Shown piece by piece: positions 36,001 through 48,300 of a DNA stretch of 64,000 bases. The DNA lies in contig CM037589.1 of NCBI GenBank assembly GCA_021018995.1, forward strand, positions 63,515,068-63,579,067, given 5' to 3'. This DNA is from Chloranthus sessilifolius. Its lineage: Eukaryota; Streptophyta; Magnoliopsida; Chloranthales; Chloranthaceae. The notes under the pieces were generated by a model. That model was not told the origin of the DNA. It saw only the letters and a program-made list of their open reading frames with translations, and did no database searches. How positions within the stretch are numbered: position 1 is the first letter of the stretch; each line of letters begins with the position of its first letter. The position numbers and the translations under genes were made by a program.

Positions 36001-37920
36001 TTTAATTATTGGTGGCCTATATATTGAGGCTTGTAAAGACTTTTTAATTAGTTATTGAATATTTTGAATGCTTGAATATTCTTTGCCTGAGATGGGTTTG
36101 GTGTGAGGCCAAGGAAGTGATTCCCAAAAGCCATTGTTATTTTCTCTATTATCTATCACTGTCTTCTTTGAATCTTTTGCCTTATTGATCCTTGCTTGTT
36201 TCTTCTACATCTTAACCTATTGATTTCTTGATCCCTAAAACCATAAATCCCTTTCAGAATCCCAAATCAAACAGAGCCCAAAACCCTTTTCTAGGCCATA
36301 AATCAAACCATAAGCCCATTACAAAACCACACACCTATTTCCAAAGCCCTAGTTAGAGCCAGCGAATCTACGTCGGATCGAAGACGACACCCAAGCCTGG
36401 AAAAAGCTAGAGTTCTATCTCTAGGCCGATCTCACCTCAAATCTAATAGTACTTGCGCATCAGACTGGACCCTAACTGGATCTCGCGTGATCTACCAACT
36501 TGAATTCTCTAAACCCTAAGGTATTTAAGATAGTTTTGAGATTAAGCTTGATTTAATTTTATTTAATTTCGGCAAAATCGCATAATATCATAATCACGCA
36601 TTTTAGGGTCGCTGTCCCGCGTCAGTATCACAAAGGGCACCTAGGGAGAATTTCAAATTCCCAAGAACACCATTATTTTTTGAAATTATCTTTTTAATAT
36701 AAGTTAAAGTTAAGAAAACGATTCTTCATAAAAGAATTTACAGGCCAAATGCATGGACTGATCAAAGTATAATTTTTGACTTTATGAAAATCAACCAAAT
36801 GCTGCTTATAGGAATGTTGAACTATTAGTTTTAGAAATGGACTTGTGTCAAGATTTGGCATCATAAACTGCTAGTTGTTGCTACTAATCCCCATTCTTAC
36901 TAAGGAATGACAAGGGAAATAAGGATTCGTTATGGGCTTGCTTAATCTATTGGCAAGTGGGCTTTTGTACAAGGCTGAAATGGAGCCAAGTCCATTCTCA
37001 TGACATACTTTATATACTTCATTTATTCAATTGGTTCACTGTAATCAATTTTGTATTTGCTCCAACCGAAGTTTACAATAATCAGGATCCATAAAAGAAG
37101 TTACTACAATAGCTTAATACCCAATCTTCCAGTATAGACTGCAAAATTATGCACCTTTCAAAATTCAAGCCACAGAACTGAAAAAGAATAAGATACTGAG
37201 TTATTTTTTTACCCATTATCAACCAGCCAGTGTAACATTCCTGCAGTGATCCCTTTTGTTACTGAGAAAACTGGAAATAGCGAATCAGGCTGAACAGGTC
37301 GGGGATCATATCTTCCGAGCATGCCAGCAGCAGTATCTATTATAACCTTTCCATCTTTGTAGGCAGAAACCTAGAAGAAGTAAAAGTTAACGGAAATCAT
37401 AACAAATACAAGGAGAAGCTAGTGCCATATATTTTCTGCAGCAGACTTTTTAGATCAAAATTTTCCTTCCGAAAAATAAAGCCGCAATCCAATAACATTC
37501 ATCATACATGTACATGTAAAATGAAGCTTATAAGCATAAACAATGAGAAGGATCAAGTATAAAATTTGAAAATTCAATGCGCACAATGTGAGTAAAATCT
37601 TCTCTTAATATCTGCAAAATATTTTTGTGTATCTGACTTTTTTATCATCACAACCAATCAAGCATTTCATTAATGTTTCGAGTACTAAACTGGTTCGCTT
37701 AGTATTCAACTAAGGCTACACTGAAGTAACAAAAGGCATTCAGTCTTTTCTCTTCCAGATTTCACATGCAATATGAACAAATAAATGAAGGACTGGCAAT
37801 CACCATAGAAAACAAATATGAACCAATTTAAATTAGGGATTTTTACCAAACAGGGCACATACTTGCATCTATTGATAGGATGCGGCATTGCTTTAAAATA
37901 ATTATAAACCAGGGAAACTG

Positions 37921-38000
<80 letters not shown>

Positions 38001-41000
38001 TCAACCTAGGTAATTTTTGTTTCCTCATAAGGTAGACAGTTGCCCAGGTTTGTAATTATTTTCGCACCATGCACCGCCCTATCAATAGCTTGAAGTATGT
38101 GCTCCACTTCACAAAATCCCTTTATATTAATATAGTGGGATACAGCCACAAAGAGACCATTGCTTGGTGCAAGTGTGAAGAGGTGGGTTCAAGTTTGGAG
38201 ATCGGCCACTTTGTATGTAAAAGGCCAAACGTTAGGTCAGCACCCCGTACGTACAGGACCAGCACTGGATAATGGTCTTTCTTGGTGTACAACCACAAGT
38301 TTCAACTTTGAGAGAAAAATTGTGAATCTTGATGTTTCCTCTTACAAATTTGGCATCATCATCATCGCCTTGTATCGTCTATTTTGAGTTGGCTTTGTGA
38401 GTCTTATTTATCCACTCAATTCCATTCAGGGATAAACTCTATCTTCCTCCACCATCCTCTGCGTCATTGCTCACCATTTTTCCCAAGTCTTTATCGGTCT
38501 TACAAACTTCACATCAAAGGTTAAAAAACATATGGAAGATTGCAACAAACTATGAAAAAATATGTGCTAGATTTAATTTACCAGACTGGTAAAGAACTAC
38601 GATTTAGAGAAAAATCGAGTGCAAACCAAGTTTCAACAATGAAGACGCTTTTGATTTCCCCCATTTCTTTAACAATGAAGACACTTTTGATTTCCCCCAT
38701 TTCTTTAACAATGAAGATGCACACACCAGCCATTCCTCAAATCGACGCTCCACATCTGGCTATTGTACCCTTCTAGAAGGCATCTGGTCACATTGAAGAG
38801 CAAGAAGCAAATTGTTGTATTTGAGGCAAGCACTGAGTCTTAATATAGGACTACGGCCCATGGGACGTGTGAGGTACTCTAGCTTCGTTCTACCTATGCC
38901 GCTTCATTGTGACAACCAGGGCCACATCCATATTGCTAAGAATTCAGTGCACCATGAGCGCACTAAGCATATTGAGGTTGGTAACTAATTTTCTCGTGAG
39001 AAGATCATGGATGAAATAATTTCTACTCTTAAGGTCCACACCTCACAACAGTTGGTGGGCGTCTTCACCAAGGCCATTGGTCGACTGGCCTTCATGAAGT
39101 ATTGGTCAAGCTGGGCGTCATTAATATTTATGCTCTAGCTTAAGGGGGAGTATTGGTATATCGTATGTATTGTATTAGCGTGTGTGTACACAGAGCAGTT
39201 TCTATATGTGGTTGTGTAAGGACCCAGACCCGACCCATTTTCTTGGCCCAAACCAGGCCCAACCAAAACCCCTTATAACCTTCCTCTTGTTGCCTTGCTT
39301 AACATCAAATCTTTTTCCCTAGTCCCATCCGCTGCAATTAGAGGCTCGAACATGAAACTCCGCTGCAAAGGGATGGAGTTCGAATGCGTGATGCAGTTCG
39401 TCGTCGGCCTAGCGACAGGCCCGCCATCATCACGCAACCTTCTTCACGACACCACCATTCCCCTCTGGTTATAAATAAGAGGCAGCCATCCCCTTTTTCC
39501 TCCACACTCCAAAGAAATCTCTGGTAAGGCATTCTGCCTCAACTTCTTCTTCTTCTTCCTCTTCTTCCTTATCTTCTTTTGTTTGTTCTGGACGACTCGT
39601 TCTCCGGCGACTATCGTCGTCCATTTCTATGCTTGCGCGGCTGTCATAACCATTCGCTACCTCACGACCATCGTTCGCCTTTGCGGTCGCGATCGGCGTC
39701 AACACCGTCGATGGCAATGCCAAACCCAATGACGAAATTCATTTTTGCTCTCTGCATTTTTCCTCTTCTCTCTACCAGTATCCCTTTTCTTCCTCCTGTG
39801 CCATAATCAACCCACAACCCATTTTTCATCTCTGTTTTGTCACAAAACAGTGACCTTGCAAGCCTTTTTATTTTTATCCTATATATATATATTTATTTAT
39901 GTATATATTATATTTATTATTTAAAAAACCTATCCTTTTATTTATTTATTTTATTTTTGCTATTAAAAATATAAGGGTTTATAACCCATATGCTGTTAGG
40001 AATATTTTTAGGCCATTAATCGATTATAAAATATTTTATGAATATATTTATTTATTAGGTTTAATATCAGTTTAATTATTATAAAATATATTTTATCAGT
40101 GATTTCTACTTTATCCGATTTCAAATATTTATATATATCCCTATCATGGGCTATCAAAATGATTTTTAATGTGTTTACCCTTTCGTAATATTTCTGGTAT
40201 TGCGACACGACCCGATCGCCATACTCTATCGGCATGTAATGATGTCATTCGTTCCTGAAATTTGAACCATCCGAGTTGAGACCCTATTGGCTAACCTTCC
40301 TGTGAACCGACTCAACCCCTAACTCATTACCTCTTGCGTATTCACCCAATATTTTCTACTGCATACGTTATGCATCTATATAATTATATGATATTTCTAG
40401 TCGGGATCCCCCATTGGGCAGCATGGGTTTGGGACGAATGCTCGTGCTAGTGCTTTCATATATGAAGTACATATTGCCTACCGCTCTTGTAACATCTTGA
40501 ATCTCCAAACACAAACACGCCCAATTAGATGTTTGCATTTAACAAGGTATACACTGCACACCTTGGATTATCAAAAACATTTTATCTCAAAGATATACAT
40601 TTGGTGTAAAAGGCTCATATATATAATTGCGTGAATACTTACGCAAGCTACGTGATAGCGCAACGATTAGAAGCTTGAGTCGTAAGCAAGAGGTCTAGGG
40701 ATCCAGCCTTGCTGAGTGGATTTTGAACTCTTTTTGGACTTTTAAACAAAGGCCTATACACCTATTTTGGTGTATCAACTTAACACCGACTAAGCTCCCA
40801 GGGATTTTAAAGAAAGACACCGTATGCAGAAATCCAAATCAGAACTCTCGAAAATTTCATCTAAGGAGCCGAGATGAAAACCTCCATCTCTCCTTATTTT
40901 CCCTTTCAGAAACCCTAGCCATCTGATCTCCCTCTCAAATTCTTCTTCTTATCAAGAAGATCTTTGGTCTGTTTTGTGCCTCAAGAAACCTTCAATTTTT

Positions 41001-42937
41001 GACACCATTAAGATCGAAGGGAGCAAGAGATCTTACCATCGGACGAGCGAGAAGTTTAGTAGTTGATCTCCCTTGACGTCCACCATCATAGACTCGGCAT
41101 TCGCAATGTAAGAAGGTGAATTTCGTAGCTCATTAGTACGCATTTCATTCTCTAAAATTTCATACTAGTAGCATGGTTTACTAGGATTGTACTCAAGAAA
41201 TTAAGGTTCGAGTTCTAGAAAAAGGGGACCCAAATGCAAAATCGCATGATTTCTCTCGAGCGAGATCCCCTCAAAAGCTAGGTAAAAAGTTCTGATGAAA
41301 CTCGCTCAAGCGATTTTTGTTGTCACTCGAGCGAGGTAGTGAATACATGACAAGTCGCTCGAGTCATTTGGGAAGTCGCACGAAAGAATTAGAACGAATT
41401 TGGCACCCTTTTTGGTAGAACTTGAGAACCTTCAAATTTGTTATAATCTTGGTCAGTCACTGACCCACTTGTGAATGTGACATAGAATGAGAACTAGATG
41501 CCGTCAATAAGGACCATTTCGTTTCCTTCTCATGACACTAGAACTGAGGTAGGGGAAATTCAATGCACAATTACATTTTGACTTTGATTCATAGATTTTC
41601 ATGATATAATTGAATTGAATTGTAATTATTAGAAATTGATTTCGAACTTGTTTAATCTGGCTGCAAATCGAACATTTGAAATCCTTGAAACATTAATTTG
41701 CATTTGAATCTTTTGAAATATCGAATCCTTTTGGATTGAATACTAATATGAACATTGAACCTTTGAACTTTGAATCTGGAATGGAATAAGAATTACCTAT
41801 GAGTTAGTAACACTTTATTACGTATTAGAACTTGCATTTTGATTTGAGGTTCATGTGAATGAATCCTGTGCTTCGGCACTTTTGGACCGTTTCAACCGTA
41901 TTTGAACCGCACAAGTATCCCTCACAATGAAGGGGCTTGGGCACTTAAAAAATTGTTCATTGAATGACAATGGTTAGGAGGGGATTCCCATCGGTTGTAG
42001 ACTCCCAACGCTATATTTGCGTTGGAGATATTTAAGTTACGGATTTAAGTCATACATGAATTAAGAAGCTGCATGTAAATGTGAAAATGAATAAGTAAAT
42101 AAAAATCATGTGAAACTTCAGATGAAACTCCTTAGATTATGTGATTTCGAATTCAAGATCTTTCAACTTTTGTTTTGATATGAAAAATGCCTTTGAATTT
42201 TAGTCATTGAACCTATGCATTGTTTTGATAAAATGTAATTTGATATTGAAGTTTTCCTATTGAGCTTAGACTGTTAGCTCACCCCGACACTATGTGTCAC
42301 AGGTGCAGATATCGGTCAAGACCCCGAACTTGAGGACGATCCTAATTTCGTGCCAGAAGAAGATCATCTGTCGAAGAGTATTATCCGTAGACGAGTTTGA
42401 TTTTGGACTTGGTACATTGAGTGACCTTTGCAGGATAATTGAATCAGTACTTTCTACTTACACTTGCACACCACTGTTTGTGTGACGTATGGCCGTCACC
42501 GGTGCTTTATTTTGGCTTTGATTTTATGTTCGACGTAAAATGGAATCTTATTTACTGCCAGTTGTTATATCTTTGTTGTTTCCCGTACACATGTGGATGT
42601 ACCAAGTATCTAACGACTCGGTGTTCCTAGAAGTTCCTGTGGGAAGGTCGAGTTGTTTCAACTCTGCCACGGTAAGGTGTGAAATTCATATATATAATGT
42701 GATGTGGTAAGGACTACCTGAATAAGAGGTGAAGTCTAAAAGGGTCATATGTGGTTGTACCATAGATCCGATACTATAGTAGTAGAACCTACACCTATAA
42801 ATGTGTAGCCACTGAATTTAAATTATTTTCTTTTGTTTTCCTTTCAAAGAAAAACTTCATGTTCTTCTATACATACATCTCATTTCCTACTTGATGATAG
42901 CTGCAAATGCAATGCCATGAGAACTAAATAGCGAATT

Positions 42938-42995
<58 letters not shown>

Positions 42996-45340
42996 ACATC
43001 TACTGAAATCATAGGAATGCTCATAAATGAGTTTTGTCTCTCTTATTGACAATTAAGACATAGATTATTAGATATTATTAGGGGCCCACTTGTTGAGTTT
43101 ATCTCACCCCCATTGTTAACATTTCAGTGGCGGATCGAGTTAACCTTCGGGCACTCCTCAAGCAGAGACGTTGGGAGATCTTTTGAATTAGAGTTAGCCG
43201 AGGAGTTGTAAGGTTTTGTGCTAGGTTGCAAGGGACTTTTGAATTGTAATGGTGTTTACGATGAACAATGATTTGTAACAATGATGTACCCTTCTTTTGA
43301 ATTTATGAATGAAATATCTGGTTATGTGTTTTGTTTAACCTTTTAGTTGTGTTTTGATTATGGAATTTGCTCACGTACCGAAATCTGCGGTGTATTGGAT
43401 TTCGGGGTGTGACAGGTTGTATCCACTATTCATTAGTTGCATATTTACATGTTTTTAACGTGATTAATATAAAAGGAGGGCCTGGAGAATCCCTGAGCTC
43501 TATGCCTTTTATCCTCTCTTTCCTCTTCTTTTCCGACCTTCATGCTCACTCATCTAACCCTGACACTTTTTGCCAAAGACAACTCATCTCCCTGGAATTC
43601 CACACAAGTAGAATTTTTCCAGAGGCCCCAATGATATCGAGGACTTCCTAATTCCAACTGCTGTGCAGTGAATATAGACCTAATTTTCAGTGATATGCAA
43701 TTAGACGATTTGGATTCCTGAATTGTGAGGATCTTTAGCTTCTTCTCTGCAATTACTGTTTTTACTGCTGCACACTTGTCTTTGCTACCCAAACCCTTAA
43801 TGTTACTGTCGTCATGGACAGTAACAAGAAATCCCAACTCACATCTTCAGAAACACAACTACATCTGCATGCAACAATAATATTCCCACCTACAGCACCT
43901 GAGGTTTTGATGATCATGTTATTTTATGTTGACTATTGAGTACAGCAATATGGCTACTTGTGGCATCCCCCATGAATGTAGAGCCTCCACATTCCAGAGA
44001 AAAAAGATGGATCCATAATCAACTTCTGATCCGTATGACATCCTCAACATTTCCTAAATCTCTCATATCTTGATCCACAACGTAATTTCAAGAGTTCTCA
44101 GCCTCTCTCATCAACATACTTCATGTGCACTGAGAATCTCTCTTCAATGATATACTGAAATTAATCGTAGGCTACTCGAAATCACTTTTCAACCTTCTAC
44201 AGTTTTAACTAACCCAATTGATGTGGCAATAGTTCTCCCCAACCCTGATATAACTTTCACTCATCCGACTTCCTGACCACAACAGTTTGATCTCTTAGTA
44301 ATCTTTGAAATTTATGGAAATCGACACTCGCAAAAATCACACTCAAAAGATTTCCAGGACGAAGTCAAATGATTTTACTTGTGAATTCCTCATCATCAAA
44401 AGGACTCGCGGGATAGAGGTATCTCCCCTTAATGATATTAATCACACTGGACTCACTACATCAAAGAGGAATGCCGGGATCAAGCTTGTAGTCACACCTC
44501 TTGAACAGAATCATCGGCTTAGTAGTGAAAGTAGTGAAATTTTGAAAGATGCAAGGATGTACCAAAGGTTAGTTGAGAAGTTGATCTACTTAACCATGAC
44601 ACGCCCCAACACAACCTATGCAGTTAGTGTTGTAAGCCAATACATGCACTCTCCGAGGACCACACACTTAGATGTTGTGTACAGGCTTATCAGGTATTTG
44701 AAGAGGAGCCCTAGAAAATGGATCCTTTATAGTAACCATGGGCATTTGGATGTTGAGATACTTACAGATGCAGATTGGGCTGGCACCTTAAGTGATAGGA
44801 GGTCAACTACAAGCTATTGTGCCTTCTTGGGAGGTAACCTTGTCACATGGAAGATAAAAAAGCAACACGTGGTTGCAAATTCTAGTTGTGAAGGAGAACA
44901 TAGGACTTTGTCCCAAGGTGTTAGAGAAGGGATGTGGATTCGGTTCATCCTAGCTGATCATGGTATTAATGTGAATCTACCAATGCTATTATATGGGGAC
45001 AATGAAGCAGCGAATCATATAGCAAAAAATCCTGTCTACCACGAGTGAACTAAGCATATTGAAATTGATTGTTATTTTATAAGAAAAAAGGTGGAATCTC
45101 AGGAGTTTAGTATCCCTCAAGTTAGCACTGAAGATCAATTGGTTGACATTTTGACGAAAGCGGTTGGAGGAAAGCGTTTGGATGATATCACCTTCAAGTT
45201 AGGAAGGATAGACATATATGCACCAACTTGAGGGAAAGTGTTGGTGATTAGTTGGTGTGTGCATTTATGTGTTAGTTACTTTAGTGTCAGTGTGGTTGTG
45301 TTAGTATCATTTGGGGTGCCAGTAACACTTTGTAAGTGAT

Positions 45341-45375
<35 letters not shown>

Positions 45376-48300
45376 CTTCCTCACCCTAACCCTAATCACC
45401 TTATCATACAACTAACTGAATAGACCCTCCCTACATCCGCTTGGCACCCAAACACATGTTTAGGGTGCCACCTGGACAGATATGGCTGTTACATTGAACA
45501 ATGGGGAAGGGTACAGCTCCCAGGCCCTCTCTCTCTCTCTCTATACATATATATACAGGGGGAGAGGTGAAATATATAAAAGGGAAGTTGTGGGAAAGAA
45601 TCTGGGCCAAGCAGGTCATTAAAAACGAAGAGAAAAGAGACTAAAAATAAGGGGAAAACTACATGGTCATTCTCACCCCACATATTATGATATGTGTAGA
45701 AAGTAATAACTATACCTGTAACTTATGCGATAAATTAGTAATCACTAAATAACTCTGAGCAAGTATATAAAACACAAGGTGAACAAGATATATGTAACAT
45801 AGTGTGTACAAACCTCAACATATAGGACTATACCAAAGACGAAATTAAAGATTTGTTGGAACGATTCATGATTTTCATTGGCCATTTGATGATCCTATCA
45901 TGGTTAAATACAAATGGAGCAATGTGATAGCTTGGATTCAAAGAAGTCTCACTCATCTTGATTAATTTCATTTTTTTCTGGCCAGCCTTTAACTGACATG
46001 CTGTTGTAATCATGTTTTCCTTAATAAAATCATAATGATTCATACAAAAAGGAAAAGTATTTCAGTCATGGATGGAAGCTTTTATTATCAACAAAACTTT
46101 AGATTCATCTCAAGGATAAGATACTATGCTCACACATTGAGATGCCCTGCCCACTACGCTATTTTTTAAATTTTAGAATTTTTTGTTGTTTTTTACAAAA
46201 CGTATATCATAGAAAGAAAAACCTGCAGAGGTATAATAAAGAAACTGTGAGGAATGGTCAGCATTCACAGAAAGAAGCTTCTGCATTATGAACAACAAAA
46301 GCTGGAAAGTATACTTATGATCAAAGAAGTAGATGGACAAATCACAAAATTACAGAATTAGAGAGGAGCGATATAGGAAGAAAGGGATGTGCGATCATTA
46401 TTTGATGGTTGGATATTGACTTTTACCTGAATTCCAAGTATTGTGTCATTTCCCAACTCAACTAGGAGTTGCCTCAACTTTGCCTCAACATCAGAGTGAA
46501 CAGGTGTATCATATATCCATTGTGAACTCATTCTTGGTCCACTCTTTAGAATTCTGCTGGCCATAATATACATATACGATTTTGATATGAGAAGAAGAGA
46601 CTATACAGAATGAATTGAACTAAGATCATAAGCAGAAGTACACTAGCAATATGCTCGCAACATATTTACTCACCCCTGTAGAGCAGACTCAGCAAATGGC
46701 CTCATGATATCTAAGTAAACTATGCTAACATTCAGTGTGGATGAAAGCCCTGGAAGGCATATTTCATGTCAAATACAAATTAATAACAATATTTCAATAT
46801 AGAATTAAGGATGAATTTGTTCTAGCACAGACCTCGAAGAAGATTTAAAACACGAGCGAATATAACAGCATCACCTGGAAAAGCATCAACCTAGAAAATA
46901 AAGTTGACATGTTTCTCAATACAGAAACCATGAGGGAATTCTTAAACCAATCAGTTTGAATCTGCATAACTAAAAACATATCAGCTGTAATATCCCATAT
47001 TTTTTATGATTCATACACCAGCTAAAAGTGTACTCAGCAGCACCTTAGATGTACCAAAAAATTTGGATAAGTATGACCAGGGGCAGAAATATCATGAGTA
47101 AAAATGTAATTGGGTATTTTTAAAATTCTTAAGGGAAAAACTGTAATGTGGACCGTAGGGGGAGTTTTTGACGGGGACGCCACATACATGGACATCGGAT
47201 TTGAACCACATCAATTTTACCGGCGTCGGAAGAAGTGTAGAGAAAGCCCGGATACCGTAGCCTTAGAGGAGAAAATGACACAAACTGACAGGAGAACAGC
47301 GCCACAGCAGCGCGCCGTGACAGCTGCCGCAGCACACTGACGACTTCAGATGGGATTTTATAATTTTTGTGAAAACTGCCTTTTATGTTTTATTAGTATT
47401 AGGATTCTTTTATTTTCGGAATTAATTATTGATGGCCTATATATAGAGGCTTGTAAACACCTTTTAGTGAGTTGATTGATTATTGAATGAGAGCTTTTGC
47501 TTTATGAAGAGTCTTCTTCCCCGTGATGGGTTTGGTGTGAGACCAAGGGAGCGATTCCCATATATCTTTTTATTTATCTTTGTCATCAATTTGTTTTGAT
47601 CGATTATATTTGCTATCTCTCAATCTGTGTTTGCTTCTCTAAACCATAGCCTAATTGTTTCCTTTCGATCTCAAACTTAAACCTTTTGAATCCATAGATC
47701 AAACAAAGCCAATACCCTTTTCTAAACCGTAAACCAATTCAAAACCATATTTTACATACCGTAAATCCCTTTCCCCACCCTATTTGGAATCAGTGAAACT
47801 ACATCGGACTAAAGACGAGCGCCTAAGCCTGGAAAAGCTAGAGTCTTATCTTTAGGTCGATCTCGCCTCAACTCTAAAAGTACTTGCGCATCAGATTGGA
47901 CCCTATCTGGATCTCGTGTGATCTACTCATCACAATTCTCCAAACCCTAAGGTATTAAAGATAATTTTGCTATTGAACTTGAATTAATTTAATTAATTTC
48001 GGCAAAATCTGCATCAAATCATATTCACGCATTCTAGGGTCGTTGTCCCTCGTCGGTTTCGGTATTTTCCAAAAAAAAATTGAAGGGAAAAATAGTAATT
48101 TAGCACTAAAGGACAGATTTGGAATATTAAAACGGTCTGTTAAAATTGTAATTTTGACCTTGAGGGTAGTTCTAGTATTTCTTAAATTTAAAGGGCTAAA
48201 ATCGTAATTCTATTCCTAGGGGAAGTATAAAAATTTCTTTAAAAATTGATGGACAAAAGAGTTATGAAAATTTTAAAATAAAATAAATATGTCAAAATTC

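Larger units (their letters stand above)
29848..36629 (+). mobile_element. Family A Ty3/gypsy chromovirus, near full length, broken
   Basis: The element spans 29853-36624, flanked by an exact 5-bp duplication GTATC (29848-29852, 36625-36629). LTRs lie at 29853-30864 and 35605-36624. Parts in order: initiator-Met-type primer site (about 30869), gag from about 30.99 kb with a CCHC zinc knuckle ([14 protein letters not shown]) near 31.95 kb, protease near 32.2-32.4, reverse transcriptase near 32.75-33.5 (YFDDILIYS), RNase H near 33.7-34.0, integrase near 34.2-35.1 (HHCC and DDE-type blocks) and a chromodomain ([15 protein letters not shown]) near 35.41-35.57. The RT and chromodomain look CRM/Galadriel-like; the clade is not settled. 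It is a fossil with roughly five breaks. By hand count the LTRs differ at about 21 of 700 aligned bases (3%), an age of about one to several million years depending on rate. Confidence 0.93.
27418..37212 (-). other. 9.8-kb intron of the ABC1K gene
   Basis: Donor GTAAAAAA (37212) and acceptor TTTAACAG (27418). It contains a copia 3'-end scrap (27940-28105), the 41-bp repeat (28763-28803) and the family A chromovirus (29853-36624) in the orientation opposite to the host gene. The stretches 28110-28760, 28805-29847 and 36630-37212 show no recognisable feature beyond AT-rich sequence and a short (TG)n(TA)n run near 28523-28550. Confidence 0.9.
37371..46426 (-). other. 9.1-kb intron of the ABC1K gene
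   Basis: Donor GTAAAAGT (46426) and acceptor CTTCTAG (37371). It contains an (AT)n tract, copia scraps, a 4.2-kb solo LTR, an L1 scrap and a copia 3' part. The stretches 37371-37920, 38000-38860 and 45411-46426 hold no recognised feature except a 36-bp tandem repeat at about 38636-38715. Confidence 0.9.

Noticed and set aside
23749-37370. Reading the beta-lactamase-like exons as a separate gene from those at 46-63 kb
   Set aside because: Exon phases continue across all introns and the order matches the known plant ABC1K/beta-lactamase fusion, so one gene is the simpler reading.
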